Counted from the stretch's first letter, positions 1 through 8,850 are shown. The stretch is 54,850 nucleotides of DNA from Candidatus Komeilibacteria bacterium CG11_big_fil_rev_8_21_14_0_20_36_20 (GCA_002787405.1 PCWQ01000014.1:1-54850), one strand, 5' to 3'. Numbers and translations: made by a program. Notes: generated by a model from the letters alone, not told the origin.

Positions 1-117
1 TTTGATGTTTAATTGTTATTTCTACATAACCAATTATATCATCTGTCTATGTCGCATTTTTAATTAGAATAATACGGGAAAGAGGCAGTTTATACTAGAT
101 TGACATCTTTTCTAGTT

Positions 118-146
118 CGCCTAAAATTTAATTTTAGGCGCTTTTT
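118..146 (+). terminator. Rho-independent terminator of a gene upstream of the window
   Basis: CGCCTAAAATTTAATTTTAGGCG hairpin followed by CTTTTT. Confidence 0.7.
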
Positions 147-233
147 GTGATATTTATCAAGAAAATAATTGCCCAGCAAGAGCAAATATTTCCGATATTT
201 AATTTTATATTTCCTTGGTATGCACATAACTTT

Positions 234-833
234 TTAAATAAAAGTTCTTAAGATAGCCCGGACAATGCCTTGAATGGAAGGATTTTGAGCATAAATTGGC
301 TTCATGGTTTTATTAGCTGGCTGCAGTCGAATGCGGTCTTTTTCCCGATAATATTTTTTCAGGGTAGCATAAGTATTATCTAAAAGAGCTACCACCACGT
401 CACCATTTTTAGGATAGAAATTTCTTTCCACAATCACATAATCGCCATCTAAAATACCTTCTTCAATCATTGATTCGCCCCTGACCTTAAGAACATAGCT
501 ATTTTCATCCTTTACTAGAGTAGAGGGCACAGCGATCATTTCATTGTCTTGGATAGCTTCTATGGGCTCGCCAGCTGTAATTAGTCCGGCTAAAGGCAAT
601 TCAATTGATTGGCCAAAGCGATGCTTAATTATTTCTAGAGAACGAGCCATATTATGGCCACTCGTGATTAGACCTTTGTCTTCCAGAGCTTTAATATGTT
701 CGTGGACAGTGGCTGTAGAGGAGAGTCCAAAATAATCAGCAATTTCCCGATAGCTAGGAGCATAATCATTTGTTTGAATAAACTGGGTAATAAAGTCTAA
801 AATTTCTTTTTGTTTTTTAGTTAAATTTGGCAT
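234..833 (-). CDS. lexA: LexA repressor (S24 family)
   Basis: N-terminal LexA winged HTH (TKKQKEILDFI..SYREIADYFGLSS) and C-terminal S24 autoprotease domain with Ala-Gly site (LPLAGLITAGEPIEA) and GESMIEEGILDGD motif. Confidence 0.97.
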   Translation of the reverse strand: MPNLTKKQKEILDFITQFIQTNDYAPSYREIADYFGLSSTATVHEHIKALEDKGLITSGHNMARSLEIIKHRFGQSIELPLAGLITAGEPIEAIQDNEMIAVPSTLVKDENSYVLKVRGESMIEEGILDGDYVIVERNFYPKNGDVVVALLDNTYATLKKYYREKDRIRLQPANKTMKPIYAQNPSIQGIVRAILRTFI

Positions 834-860
834 ATATTTTTGTTAAAAACTTATACTTAT

Positions 861-890
861 ATTATATACCGAACAAAAACCGAAAGTCAA
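861..890 (-). promoter_or_regulatory. lexA promoter with candidate LexA operator
   Basis: Minus strand: TTGACT -18 nt- TATAAT; the spacer contains the direct repeat TTCGGT-N5-TTCGGT. Confidence 0.65.
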
Positions 891-1056
891 GGATAATCCT
901 GTGGATAAGTAAAATTATCATATTTAAATAAGATTTTTATTTAAAATGAAGTCAGACCTTCCTGCCCGCTGAAGCTCTGAGTGTTGGCGAGAAGCAAAGA
1001 AGGGTGGACAACGCAACCTTTCTTCGGAGTTTAAAAACAACTCCTAAGTAAATTAT

Positions 1057-1100
1057 AAAATCCCCGCTAATCTAGATAGATCGGCGGGGTGTTTTCTTTT
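1057..1100 (-). terminator. Terminator of the PEGA-domain gene
   Basis: CCCCGC...GCGGGG hairpin flanked by A/T tracts. Confidence 0.6.
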
Positions 1101-1112
1101 TGATTTATTATT

Positions 1113-2405
1113 TTATTGTATAGTTAAATAAAAATTTTCTTCAGGAGTTAAGATAAAAAGCTTGTCTCCTTTTTTGTTAAATAAATACATTTTTTTCCAA
1201 GGATCATCTAAAAGTTCTACTGAATTACGTTGGTCTCGACCGTCAACTTCAGTGATTTTGGTTTTTTCATTGACTTCGCTGATAAAATAACTGCCATTGG
1301 GGTGCCACAAAATATCAGAGACGATTTGCGAAGAGCGATCAATCAACTGCTGTTGACTTTCTTTATAATTATAGAGAACAATTTCATAGCCATTAGTTAA
1401 CAAAAGATTATTATCATGAAGATCGGCTTTGGTAATAGGAATCAAAACTGGTTCTTGATAAATATTTTGAATATATAATGTTGAGCCAATGGTAAAGAGC
1501 AGGTGCCGTTCATCAGCCATTAGGACGTCTAGTTTGCCCAGATTAACATCAGAAATAGTTTGAACAGGGGATAGATTATTTTTATTTAATTGTTCGACGT
1601 AATTGTTTTTATTGTTGGTGTATTGAATAATTAAATAATCATTAAATAAGGCAAAATCATTAATTGTTTTCTCGCTGTCAAAATCAATTGGCTGGGGTTG
1701 GTGATTGACAATTTGGGTGTTGTAGCGAAATATTTTTTCATCTTTGGTATACCAAATAATATTCGATTCTTTATTATCCCAGATAATTTTTTCTATAGCA
1801 GAAAGAGGGAGCCATTGGATTTCTTTTTGGTTAAGGTCAAAAGTATAATAGAGCTCTTCTTTTTTGATTAATAGAAATTGGTTATCAAGCGACCAGTCAA
1901 CTAAATTATAAGCTTGTCCAAGAGTAAAAATAAGGAAATTTTTATCCTGGTTGACATCAGTAATAAACAGTCGGTTTTGTTCATCCAAATAAGCATATTT
2001 ATCCTTATTTTTATTAATTAAAAATTCAACACTACCTGAACCAAGTTCGGTTTTTTCTTGATTTTCTAAAAATAAAACAACATCTTCCACAAAAGTTGTT
2101 TCACCTGAGTAAACAGATAGTTTTTTCTGCCAGGGGGTATAGTTATTTTTAGTTATTTTAAGCGTATAGGTGCCGGGGGCAAGATTAGTTATTTGTTTAG
2201 GAGTTTTATGTTTTGATTTGAGGTCATTAATGTAAATTTCAGCGTTGCGAGGATAAGATTTAATATAAAAAGCACCTGTTTTTTCTATCATGCCAATATC
2301 AAAATTATATCTAAAGCCGGAAGCATAGAGGATTAATAGTGGTGTGACAATAAAAAACAATAGTAGAAAGAATGAATATGTAACTCTTCTGAGGGCTATT
2401 CCCAT
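1113..2405 (-). CDS. Membrane-anchored PEGA-domain protein
   Basis: N-terminal TM helix, then PEGA-like repeat (GAFYIKSYPRNAEIYINDLKSKHKTPKQITNLAPGTYTLKITKNNYTPW), then beta-propeller-like region. Confidence 0.75.
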   Translation of the reverse strand: MGIALRRVTYSFFLLLFFIVTPLLILYASGFRYNFDIGMIEKTGAFYIKSYPRNAEIYINDLKSKHKTPKQITNLAPGTYTLKITKNNYTPWQKKLSVYSGETTFVEDVVLFLENQEKTELGSGSVEFLINKNKDKYAYLDEQNRLFITDVNQDKNFLIFTLGQAYNLVDWSLDNQFLLIKKEELYYTFDLNQKEIQWLPLSAIEKIIWDNKESNIIWYTKDEKIFRYNTQIVNHQPQPIDFDSEKTINDFALFNDYLIIQYTNNKNNYVEQLNKNNLSPVQTISDVNLGKLDVLMADERHLLFTIGSTLYIQNIYQEPVLIPITKADLHDNNLLLTNGYEIVLYNYKESQQQLIDRSSQIVSDILWHPNGSYFISEVNEKTKITEVDGRDQRNSVELLDDPWKKMYLFNKKGDKLFILTPEENFYLTIQ

Positions 2406-2463
2406 CTTGTTAGAAATTTAATTTTGCGGTATCATTTAGGATGTAGTTTATTATCACTATACT

Positions 2464-3762
2464 ATGTCTGAATTTATTATTCAAGGCGGTAATACCTTGC
2501 ACGGTAATATCAAAGTGGCTGGTTTTAAAAATGCAGCTACGCCTATTATTGCTGCTAGTATTTTAACTAAAGAGGAAATAATTTTGCATAACGTTCCTTT
2601 AATTGAGGATGTTAAAAAGATGTTGCAGATAATTGTCTCAATGGGCGCTAAAGTCAATTGGTTAGATAAAAACAGCGTTAAAATTGATAATTCCCAATTG
2701 AATCCGGATAAGATAGATATGACGGTCGTTAGTTGTCTGCGTTCTTCAATTTTATTAATGGGGGCACTTTTAGCCCGTTTTGGTAAGGTTAGAATCAAAG
2801 AGCCAGGTGGCTGTCAGATCGGAGCTCGTTCCATGGACGTGCATTTCAGGGCTTTGGAACAATTGGGTGTTGAGATTAAGTCAGATGATAATCAATATAT
2901 TTTGAAGAAAGTTAAACCGGCCCAAGAAGAGATAGTTATGACCGAGATATCTGTGACAGCCACGGAAAATATTATTTTGGCGGCTGCTTTAAATCAAGGT
3001 ACGGTTTCAATTCGATTAGCCGCTAGTGAACCGCATGTGCAGGATCTTTGTTGGTTTTTAGAAAGTTTAGGGGTTGAAATTAAGGGAATTGGCAGTCATG
3101 ATTTGATAATCAAGGGAGCTACTATATTACACGGCGGAGAATATACTATTATTCCTGATTTGATAGAAACCGGCACTTTTATTAGTTTGGCCGGAGCAAC
3201 CCGTTCTAAAATTACCATTGAAAATACAGCCCCGCAGTTTATAGCTTTAGAATTAGAAAAATATAAAGAAGTTGGCTTAAAGTTGGAGATTGAGTATCTT
3301 AATCAAGATCCTCAAGGACATTATAAATTAGCCAACATCAAGGTTGACGGCAAAGTTAATTTAAAAGCTATCAAAAAATTGCATGATATGCCTTATCCCG
3401 GTTTTGCGGCTGATTTAATTCAGCCGTTTGCAGTTTTAATGACTCAAGCTAAGGGTACTTCTTTAATTCATGATTGGATGTATGATGGGCGTTTAAAATA
3501 TATCTCCGAGTTAAAGAAGATGGGGGCCAATATTGTTGTTTCTGATCCTCATCGAGTAGTGGTTATTGGACCGTCGCCTCTTTTTGGTAAAGAAATCAAT
3601 AGTTTTGATCTACGGGCCGGGGCCACTTTAATTATTGCCGCTTTAGCTGCTTCAGGCACCAGTACGGTGACTAATATTTATCAGGTTGATCGGGGTTATG
3701 AGCAATTGGATTTGCGTTTAGCAAATTTAGGAGCTAGAATTAAACGCATTAATGATCAATAA
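2464..3762 (+). CDS. murA: UDP-N-acetylglucosamine 1-carboxyvinyltransferase
   Basis: MurA/EPSP family; catalytic GGCQIGARSMDVH loop; full length. Confidence 0.95.
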   Translation: MSEFIIQGGNTLHGNIKVAGFKNAATPIIAASILTKEEIILHNVPLIEDVKKMLQIIVSMGAKVNWLDKNSVKIDNSQLNPDKIDMTVVSCLRSSILLMGALLARFGKVRIKEPGGCQIGARSMDVHFRALEQLGVEIKSDDNQYILKKVKPAQEEIVMTEISVTATENIILAAALNQGTVSIRLAASEPHVQDLCWFLESLGVEIKGIGSHDLIIKGATILHGGEYTIIPDLIETGTFISLAGATRSKITIENTAPQFIALELEKYKEVGLKLEIEYLNQDPQGHYKLANIKVDGKVNLKAIKKLHDMPYPGFAADLIQPFAVLMTQAKGTSLIHDWMYDGRLKYISELKKMGANIVVSDPHRVVVIGPSPLFGKEINSFDLRAGATLIIAALAASGTSTVTNIYQVDRGYEQLDLRLANLGARIKRINDQ

Positions 3763-3776
3763 TAGAAAAATTTAAA

Positions 3777-5045
3777 ATGGATCAATTTCAAACTGATATA
3801 ACTACTTCTGTAGAGAAAAAAAATCCTTGGTGGAAAAAGATTGCCAAGGTTTATGCTTTAGTTTTTGTTTTAGCCATTATTTTTATAATTGGAGTGGCTG
3901 TGGGGAGCACCCCTTCTTATCCTCAAACTTCTCAAGAAGTGTTAGAACAAACTAGTAACGAGTTAGCTGATATTTTTTCCGGCAATGATCAAATTAAAGT
4001 TGGTTTATTTGGTGAAGTCTGGGATATTATTCATGAAGATTATCTATACAAGAGTAGTGTCAGCGACCGCGATTTGTTTTATGGGGCTGTTTCGGGCATG
4101 GTTTACGCTTTAGGCGATTCCCACTCTGTTTTTTTGAATCCGGAGATTACAGATGAGTTCACTCGAGAGTTAAATGGTAGTTTTTATGGTATCGGCATTG
4201 AAATTGGCAAAAGAAAGGGTTATTTAGTCGTTATCTCTCCTTTAGCTGATTCTCCGGCAGAAAGAGCTGGTTTAAAGCCCGGTGATAAAATCTTAGCAGT
4301 AGATAATTATGATCTAACAGATGCATCTGTAGATGAAGCAGTAACTTTAATTAGAGGTGATAGAGGCAGCGACGTCACTCTGATGATTTTGTCAAAAAAT
4401 GAGACTTCCACCAAAGAAGTGACTATTACTCGTGATAAAATAGATATACCAAGCGTTGAATATAATTTGGAAGATGATATCGCTATTATTAAAATTACTG
4501 ATTTTAATAATGACACCGGTGATCGTTTTATTAAAGCGGCTCAAAAGGTGCTGCGGGATAATCCAAGGGGCATTATTCTTGATTTACGCAATAATCCTGG
4601 CGGTTATTTAAGTACAGCCGTGGAGATAGCCAGTAGTTGGCTCGAGCCCGGTCAAGTAGTAGTCAGGGAGTCTTTTAGCGATAAGCATAAAGATAAAAGT
4701 TATGAGGCCCTAGTAAAGGACAGTTTAGCTAATTTTAAGACAATTGTGTTAGTTAATGATGGATCTGCTTCTGCTTCAGAGATTGTAGCTGGTGCTTTAC
4801 AGGATTATGGTCAGGCCACGATTGTCGGCGAAACAACTTTTGGTAAAGGTTCAGTTCAACAATTAATTTCTTTAGAAGATGGTTCCTCTGTAAAATTAAC
4901 CACAGCTGATTGGTTAACTCCCAATGGTCGGACTATTGAAAATCAGGGCATCACTCCAGATATTGAAATTAATTTAACAATAGAGGATTATGAAAATGAT
5001 TTAGATCCGCAAATGGACAAAGCAAAAGAACTAATTTTTGAATAA
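3777..5045 (+). CDS. S41 family C-terminal processing peptidase (CtpA-like) with PDZ domain
   Basis: PDZ GIGIEIGKRKGYLVVISPLADSPAERAGLKPGDKI; S41 motifs NPGGYL, GSASASEIVAGALQD, GKGSVQ. Confidence 0.95.
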   Translation: MDQFQTDITTSVEKKNPWWKKIAKVYALVFVLAIIFIIGVAVGSTPSYPQTSQEVLEQTSNELADIFSGNDQIKVGLFGEVWDIIHEDYLYKSSVSDRDLFYGAVSGMVYALGDSHSVFLNPEITDEFTRELNGSFYGIGIEIGKRKGYLVVISPLADSPAERAGLKPGDKILAVDNYDLTDASVDEAVTLIRGDRGSDVTLMILSKNETSTKEVTITRDKIDIPSVEYNLEDDIAIIKITDFNNDTGDRFIKAAQKVLRDNPRGIILDLRNNPGGYLSTAVEIASSWLEPGQVVVRESFSDKHKDKSYEALVKDSLANFKTIVLVNDGSASASEIVAGALQDYGQATIVGETTFGKGSVQQLISLEDGSSVKLTTADWLTPNGRTIENQGITPDIEINLTIEDYENDLDPQMDKAKELIFE

Positions 5046-5058
5046 TCAATTAGTATGA

Positions 5059-5141
5059 ATCCCGTTAGAAATTCCCGAATTTTAGCGGGTGCATAAATTA
5101 AATTTTATTTAATTAGTTGTTACTATAATTTCTAACGGGAT
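5059..5141. repeat. Palindromic element copy 1, 15-bp perfect terminal inverted repeat ATCCCGTTAGAAATT
   Basis: ATCCCGTTAGAAATT 5059-5073 and reverse complement AATTTCTAACGGGAT 5127-5141; second copy at 31971-32040. Confidence 0.8.
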
Positions 5142-6750
5142 GAAACAAACAAAATTTATTTTTATAACTGGAGGAGTTTGTTCCGGCTTGGGCAAAGGAA
5201 TTGCTTCAGCATCAGTCGGAGCGATTTTAAGGGCCTCTGGTTATTCTGTTTTTACTTTAAAATTAGATCCTTATTTAAATGTTGATCCGGGAACCATGAG
5301 CCCTTATCAGCACGGCGAAGTTTATGTTACTGATGACGGAGCAGAAACTGATTTAGATTTAGGTCATTATGAAAGATTTATTGACACTAATTTATCAGAA
5401 TTGTCTAATTTAACCACCGGGCAGATTTATGAAAAAGTTTTAAAAGGTGAGCGTGCTGGGCATTATTTAGGAAAAACAATTCAAATTATTCCTCATATTA
5501 CTGATGAAATTAAAAATTATATTAAAAAGGCGGCGGTTGAAAGTAAAGCGGATTTTTTATTGTTAGAATTAGGAGGTACGGTTGGTGATATTGAAGGCGA
5601 ACCATATCTGGAAGCAGCTCGTCAGTTCCAACGGGAAGTTGGCCGAGAAAATGTGATGTTGATTCATTTGACTTTATTGCCGTTCCTGAAGGCATCCAGC
5701 GAATTAAAAACCAAACCCACACAAGCGTCAGTCAGGGAGTTATACCGCCGTGGTTTGCAGCCGGATATTATTTTAGCTCGTAGTGATAAAAAATTAACCA
5801 AAGAAGTAATTAGTAAAATTGCTCTCTTTGCCGATGTCAAGGAAGAGGCGGTGATTCCGGCCCAGACCGTCAAAACTATCTATGAAGTTCCTTTGTCTTT
5901 TGAGAAAAAGTATAAAATTTCCAGAATTATTTTTAATCGTTTGAATTTGCCGACCAGAAAACCAAAACTTGATGAATGGGAGAAGTTTATTAAGAAAATT
6001 AAAAGTACTAAGAAAAAATTGTCTATTGCCTTAGTTGGCAAATACAATGAAAATATTGACGCTTATATTAGTGTGGTGGAAGCCATTAAGTCAGCTTGTT
6101 ATCACAATAATGTTGATTTAAATTTGGTTTGGGTTAGTTCAATTAAATTGGAGAAGAAAGATAAAGCAGAGTTAAGAAAATTAGATAAAGTTGCTGGTAT
6201 TGTCGTGCCGGGTGGTTTTGGCTATCGGGGTATTGAAGGTAAAATTATGGCCGCTAAATATGCCCGCGAGCATAAGAAGCCATATCTGGGCTTATGTTTG
6301 GGTATGCAAGTGGCTACAATTGAATTTACCAGGCATGTGTTAAATACTAAAGATGTCAATTCTACTGAATTTGATCCCAAGACTGCTAATCCGGTTATTC
6401 ATATCTTGCCGGGGCATACTGCAGATGAAGATAAGGGTGGTACTTTAAGATTAGGCGCCTATCCTTGTGTCTTGGATAAAAATTCCCTTAGCTACAAAGC
6501 ATATGGGCAGCCCAAAATAGAGGAAAGACACCGCCATCGCTATGAATTTAATATGGATTATTATCAGCCATTGGAAGAAGCAGGCATGCGTTTTGCCGGA
6601 CTTTCACCGAATAAAAAATTAGTGGAAATCATTGAATTAAGAGACCATCCGTTTTTTGTCGCTTCTCAATTTCATCCGGAATTCAAATCTCGGCCACTTA
6701 GACCCCATCCATTATTTAGAGATTTTATTAAAGCCAGTTTGAAAGTTTAG
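5140..6750 (+). CDS. pyrG: CTP synthase
   Basis: FITGGVCSGLGKGIASAS start, glutaminase GLCLGMQ, full length 536 aa. Confidence 0.98.
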   Translation: MKQTKFIFITGGVCSGLGKGIASASVGAILRASGYSVFTLKLDPYLNVDPGTMSPYQHGEVYVTDDGAETDLDLGHYERFIDTNLSELSNLTTGQIYEKVLKGERAGHYLGKTIQIIPHITDEIKNYIKKAAVESKADFLLLELGGTVGDIEGEPYLEAARQFQREVGRENVMLIHLTLLPFLKASSELKTKPTQASVRELYRRGLQPDIILARSDKKLTKEVISKIALFADVKEEAVIPAQTVKTIYEVPLSFEKKYKISRIIFNRLNLPTRKPKLDEWEKFIKKIKSTKKKLSIALVGKYNENIDAYISVVEAIKSACYHNNVDLNLVWVSSIKLEKKDKAELRKLDKVAGIVVPGGFGYRGIEGKIMAAKYAREHKKPYLGLCLGMQVATIEFTRHVLNTKDVNSTEFDPKTANPVIHILPGHTADEDKGGTLRLGAYPCVLDKNSLSYKAYGQPKIEERHRHRYEFNMDYYQPLEEAGMRFAGLSPNKKLVEIIELRDHPFFVASQFHPEFKSRPLRPHPLFRDFIKASLKV

Positions 6751-6759
6751 AGATAATAA

Positions 6760-6787
6760 AATAACCCCTTTTCTAAAGGGGTATTTA
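6760..6787 (+). terminator. pyrG terminator
   Basis: ACCCCTTttctaAAGGGGT followed by T-rich tract. Confidence 0.65.
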
Positions 6788-6987
6788 TTTTTAATAAAAA
6801 TAAAAAGGGATCAGCCGAAGCCAATCCCTATGGGTGCCTGCATATTTTATGGAGGCAGTATTATAAGGCTCGGTGTCTTATTTACAGACACCATTTGCTT
6901 GGGTAGAGGGGGGCTGGAACTACCCGAAGCGGGGAGGCATTTGTGTAAGAGCACCGAACCATTTTAATTTAATCAAAGGACTGTTAC
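6780..6987 (-). ncRNA. Structured non-coding RNA, family not recognised
   Basis: Minus-strand promoter (TTGACA at 7017-7022, TAAGAT at 6994-6999, 17-nt spacer), multi-branch structure (GGTTCG/CGAGCC, GCTT-C-GGGTAG/CTACCCAAGC, GGTGTC/GACACC) and terminator AGGGATTGGCTTCGGCTGATCCCTTTTT; no ORF. Confidence 0.75.
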
Positions 6988-7135
6988 TTGAGTATCTTAT
7001 ATTATTTTTAAATAGATGTCAACCACTTTAGAGGATTTACCTCTAACGGAGTCAGGTTTTTAAAAACTTGCTTCTAATAAATTTTAATAATATAATCTAG
7101 TTGAAAATAAAAGTACTTTACAAAGGAGATAGAAA

Positions 7136-8548
7136 GTGAAAAAAACACTAATGTTTGTTGTCCTCTTCGGCCTCTTAATTACTAATTTAAGTTGGGCTGA
7201 TTGGCCAATGTTTCAGAGAGATACTCGACATACTGGTCGGGCCAATATTATAGCCGCTCAAACCAATAATCTGAAATGGCAGCTTGATTTAGGAGTGAAT
7301 ATTTCACCCTATGGCGGACCTAGTGTGGGCCTGTATAATGGTTCTCGACGCATTGTGGTAGGAACTGATGATGGCGTTTACGTCATTGATACTAGTGGTT
7401 TTATTTTTGAGCATATTTCTACCGGTTTCCCTGTAGAGACAGTGGTGGCTATTTACAATAATACTCTTTACTTCGGAGCTGGTGATACTCTCTATGCTTA
7501 TCAGCCAAGTGGGCTATATTGGAGTCAACCCTTAGACGATAATGATCTTACTCATGTCACTATTCAGGGTGACACAATTTATGTCTGCGACGAAGATCGG
7601 CTCTGGTCGTTTAGCTTAAGTGGCGATTTTTACTGGATGAGTGACAACTTGAGCGGCAATATCATCTATGCCGCTCCAGCTGTAGACCAAGAAGGTAATG
7701 TTTATGTGGTTAGTAGTCAGGCCCTTTGGGACGACTATGTGCTCTATGCTTATCGTTCAAACGGCAATTTATGGTGGTCTTATGACTACCTTGCCTTTGA
7801 AGGAAATGGAGTGCAGATGACGCCTACTCTTGATAGAGAAGGTAATGTTTATCTGGCTACCTATTGGTCCAGTTTTTGGCCCAGTAGCATCCAGTCACTC
7901 AAAGATGGCGATCGCAATTGGAAACATAGTGCAGAAGCGTTGCATTCCTCGCCAGCTTATCATAACGGGGTGATCTATTACGGCACCACTGAAGGACTAG
8001 AAGCGCGTTCTTCTGACGGAACTCTACTTTGGGCCTATTATACGCCGAGCGCTGTTAAATATTCCTCACCGGCTATTGGTAGAGATGGAACTATTTATAT
8101 TGGCACTGAAGGAGGTAGATTTTTAGCCATTACTAATAGCGGCGGTGCTAAATGGAGTTCAGATGTTTTGCAGTCGGCTGCTAGTTCACCAGCGATTGAT
8201 GAAAATGGCGTGGTTTATGTGGCGGCCGGACAATCTTTATTTGCCTTTGCCGATTCTACAACCGATTTGCCACCTGACAATAGTAATCTAGCTGCTCCCA
8301 CTCATATTTTTATTTATCCCAATCCTTTTAATTCATCTGCTAAGATCAGTTATTATCTTACTGAAGCAGGATGGGTAAAAATAGACTTATATGATATTAG
8401 GGGGAGTCACATCAAAGCTTTAGCTAACCAGCCACAAGACAAAGGTCAACATCAGGTTTCTTTATCCGGTTTAAGTAGCGGGATTTACTTTGTTCGTTTC
8501 AAGACTAATAATTATTCGCATACCAAGCGGGCAACAGTGATTAAGTGA
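7136..8548 (+). CDS. Secreted PQQ-like beta-propeller protein with T9SS type A-like C-terminal sorting domain
   Basis: GTG start after AAAGGAGAT; signal peptide; WPMFQRDTRHTGR; PQQ-like repeats; C-terminus IYPNPFNSSAKISYYLTEAGWVKIDLYDIRGSHIKAL..GIYFVRFKTN. Confidence 0.88.
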   Translation: MKKTLMFVVLFGLLITNLSWADWPMFQRDTRHTGRANIIAAQTNNLKWQLDLGVNISPYGGPSVGLYNGSRRIVVGTDDGVYVIDTSGFIFEHISTGFPVETVVAIYNNTLYFGAGDTLYAYQPSGLYWSQPLDDNDLTHVTIQGDTIYVCDEDRLWSFSLSGDFYWMSDNLSGNIIYAAPAVDQEGNVYVVSSQALWDDYVLYAYRSNGNLWWSYDYLAFEGNGVQMTPTLDREGNVYLATYWSSFWPSSIQSLKDGDRNWKHSAEALHSSPAYHNGVIYYGTTEGLEARSSDGTLLWAYYTPSAVKYSSPAIGRDGTIYIGTEGGRFLAITNSGGAKWSSDVLQSAASSPAIDENGVVYVAAGQSLFAFADSTTDLPPDNSNLAAPTHIFIYPNPFNSSAKISYYLTEAGWVKIDLYDIRGSHIKALANQPQDKGQHQVSLSGLSSGIYFVRFKTNNYSHTKRATVIK

Positions 8549-8553
8549 TTGTC

Positions 8554-8609
8554 AAAAAACACCCTTTAACTTTTCGAGCTAAAATTCGATTTGCTGAGGG
8601 TGTTTTTTA
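8554..8609 (+). terminator. Terminator with extended structured loop (copy A)
   Basis: AAAAAACACCC/GGGTGTTTTTT stem; loop similar to 10408-10462. Confidence 0.8.
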
Positions 8610-8629
8610 TTTAAATAATTTTTAAATTA

Positions 8630-8658
8630 TTGACATTTTATTAGAAAAATATTATGAT
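8630..8658 (+). promoter_or_regulatory. Promoter of tRNA-Gln(TTG)
   Basis: TTGACA - 17 nt - TATGAT, 22 nt upstream of tRNA. Confidence 0.7.
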
Positions 8659-8680
8659 TAGTCGCGTATTATATTTATAT

Positions 8681-8754
8681 TCGGGGATCGTCTAATGGTA
8701 GGACACCTGGTTTTGGTCCAGGCAATCGGGGTTCGAGCCCCTGTCCCCGAGCCA
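8681..8754 (+). tRNA. tRNA-Gln (anticodon TTG), CCA encoded
   Basis: Complete cloverleaf: TCGGGGA/TCCCCGA acceptor, CCTGG-TTTTGGT-CCAGG anticodon arm, GGTTCGAGC T-arm, GCCA end. Confidence 0.96.
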
Positions 8755-8821
8755 CGCATAGCGTGGCGGAGGGGTTTGCACCCAGACGAAGCCCAAAGGG
8801 CGGAGTCGGGTCCCCGAGCCA
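8743..8821 (+). repeat. 12-bp direct repeat of the tRNA-Gln 3' end (GTCCCCGAGCCA) bracketing a 55-bp GC-rich insert
   Basis: GTCCCCGAGCCA at 8743-8754 and 8810-8821. Confidence 0.85.
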
Positions 8822-8850
8822 ATGAATTTTATTATATTTATTAGTTCTAA

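Noticed and set aside
544-735. 63-aa + strand ORF inside lexA
   Set aside because: Entirely antisense to the clear lexA gene; no RBS or domain.
2405-2421. Third copy of the CCCGTTAGAAATT arm (CTTGTTAGAAATT upstream of murA; also CGTTAGAAATAA at the lepA end)
   Set aside because: Only partial arm matches, with no opposite arm nearby; likely chance in AT-rich sequence.
6780-6987. SRP RNA or tmRNA identity for the structured RNA
   Set aside because: No GGAAGGAAGCA-type SRP domain IV and no tRNA-like 3' end or tag ORF visible.
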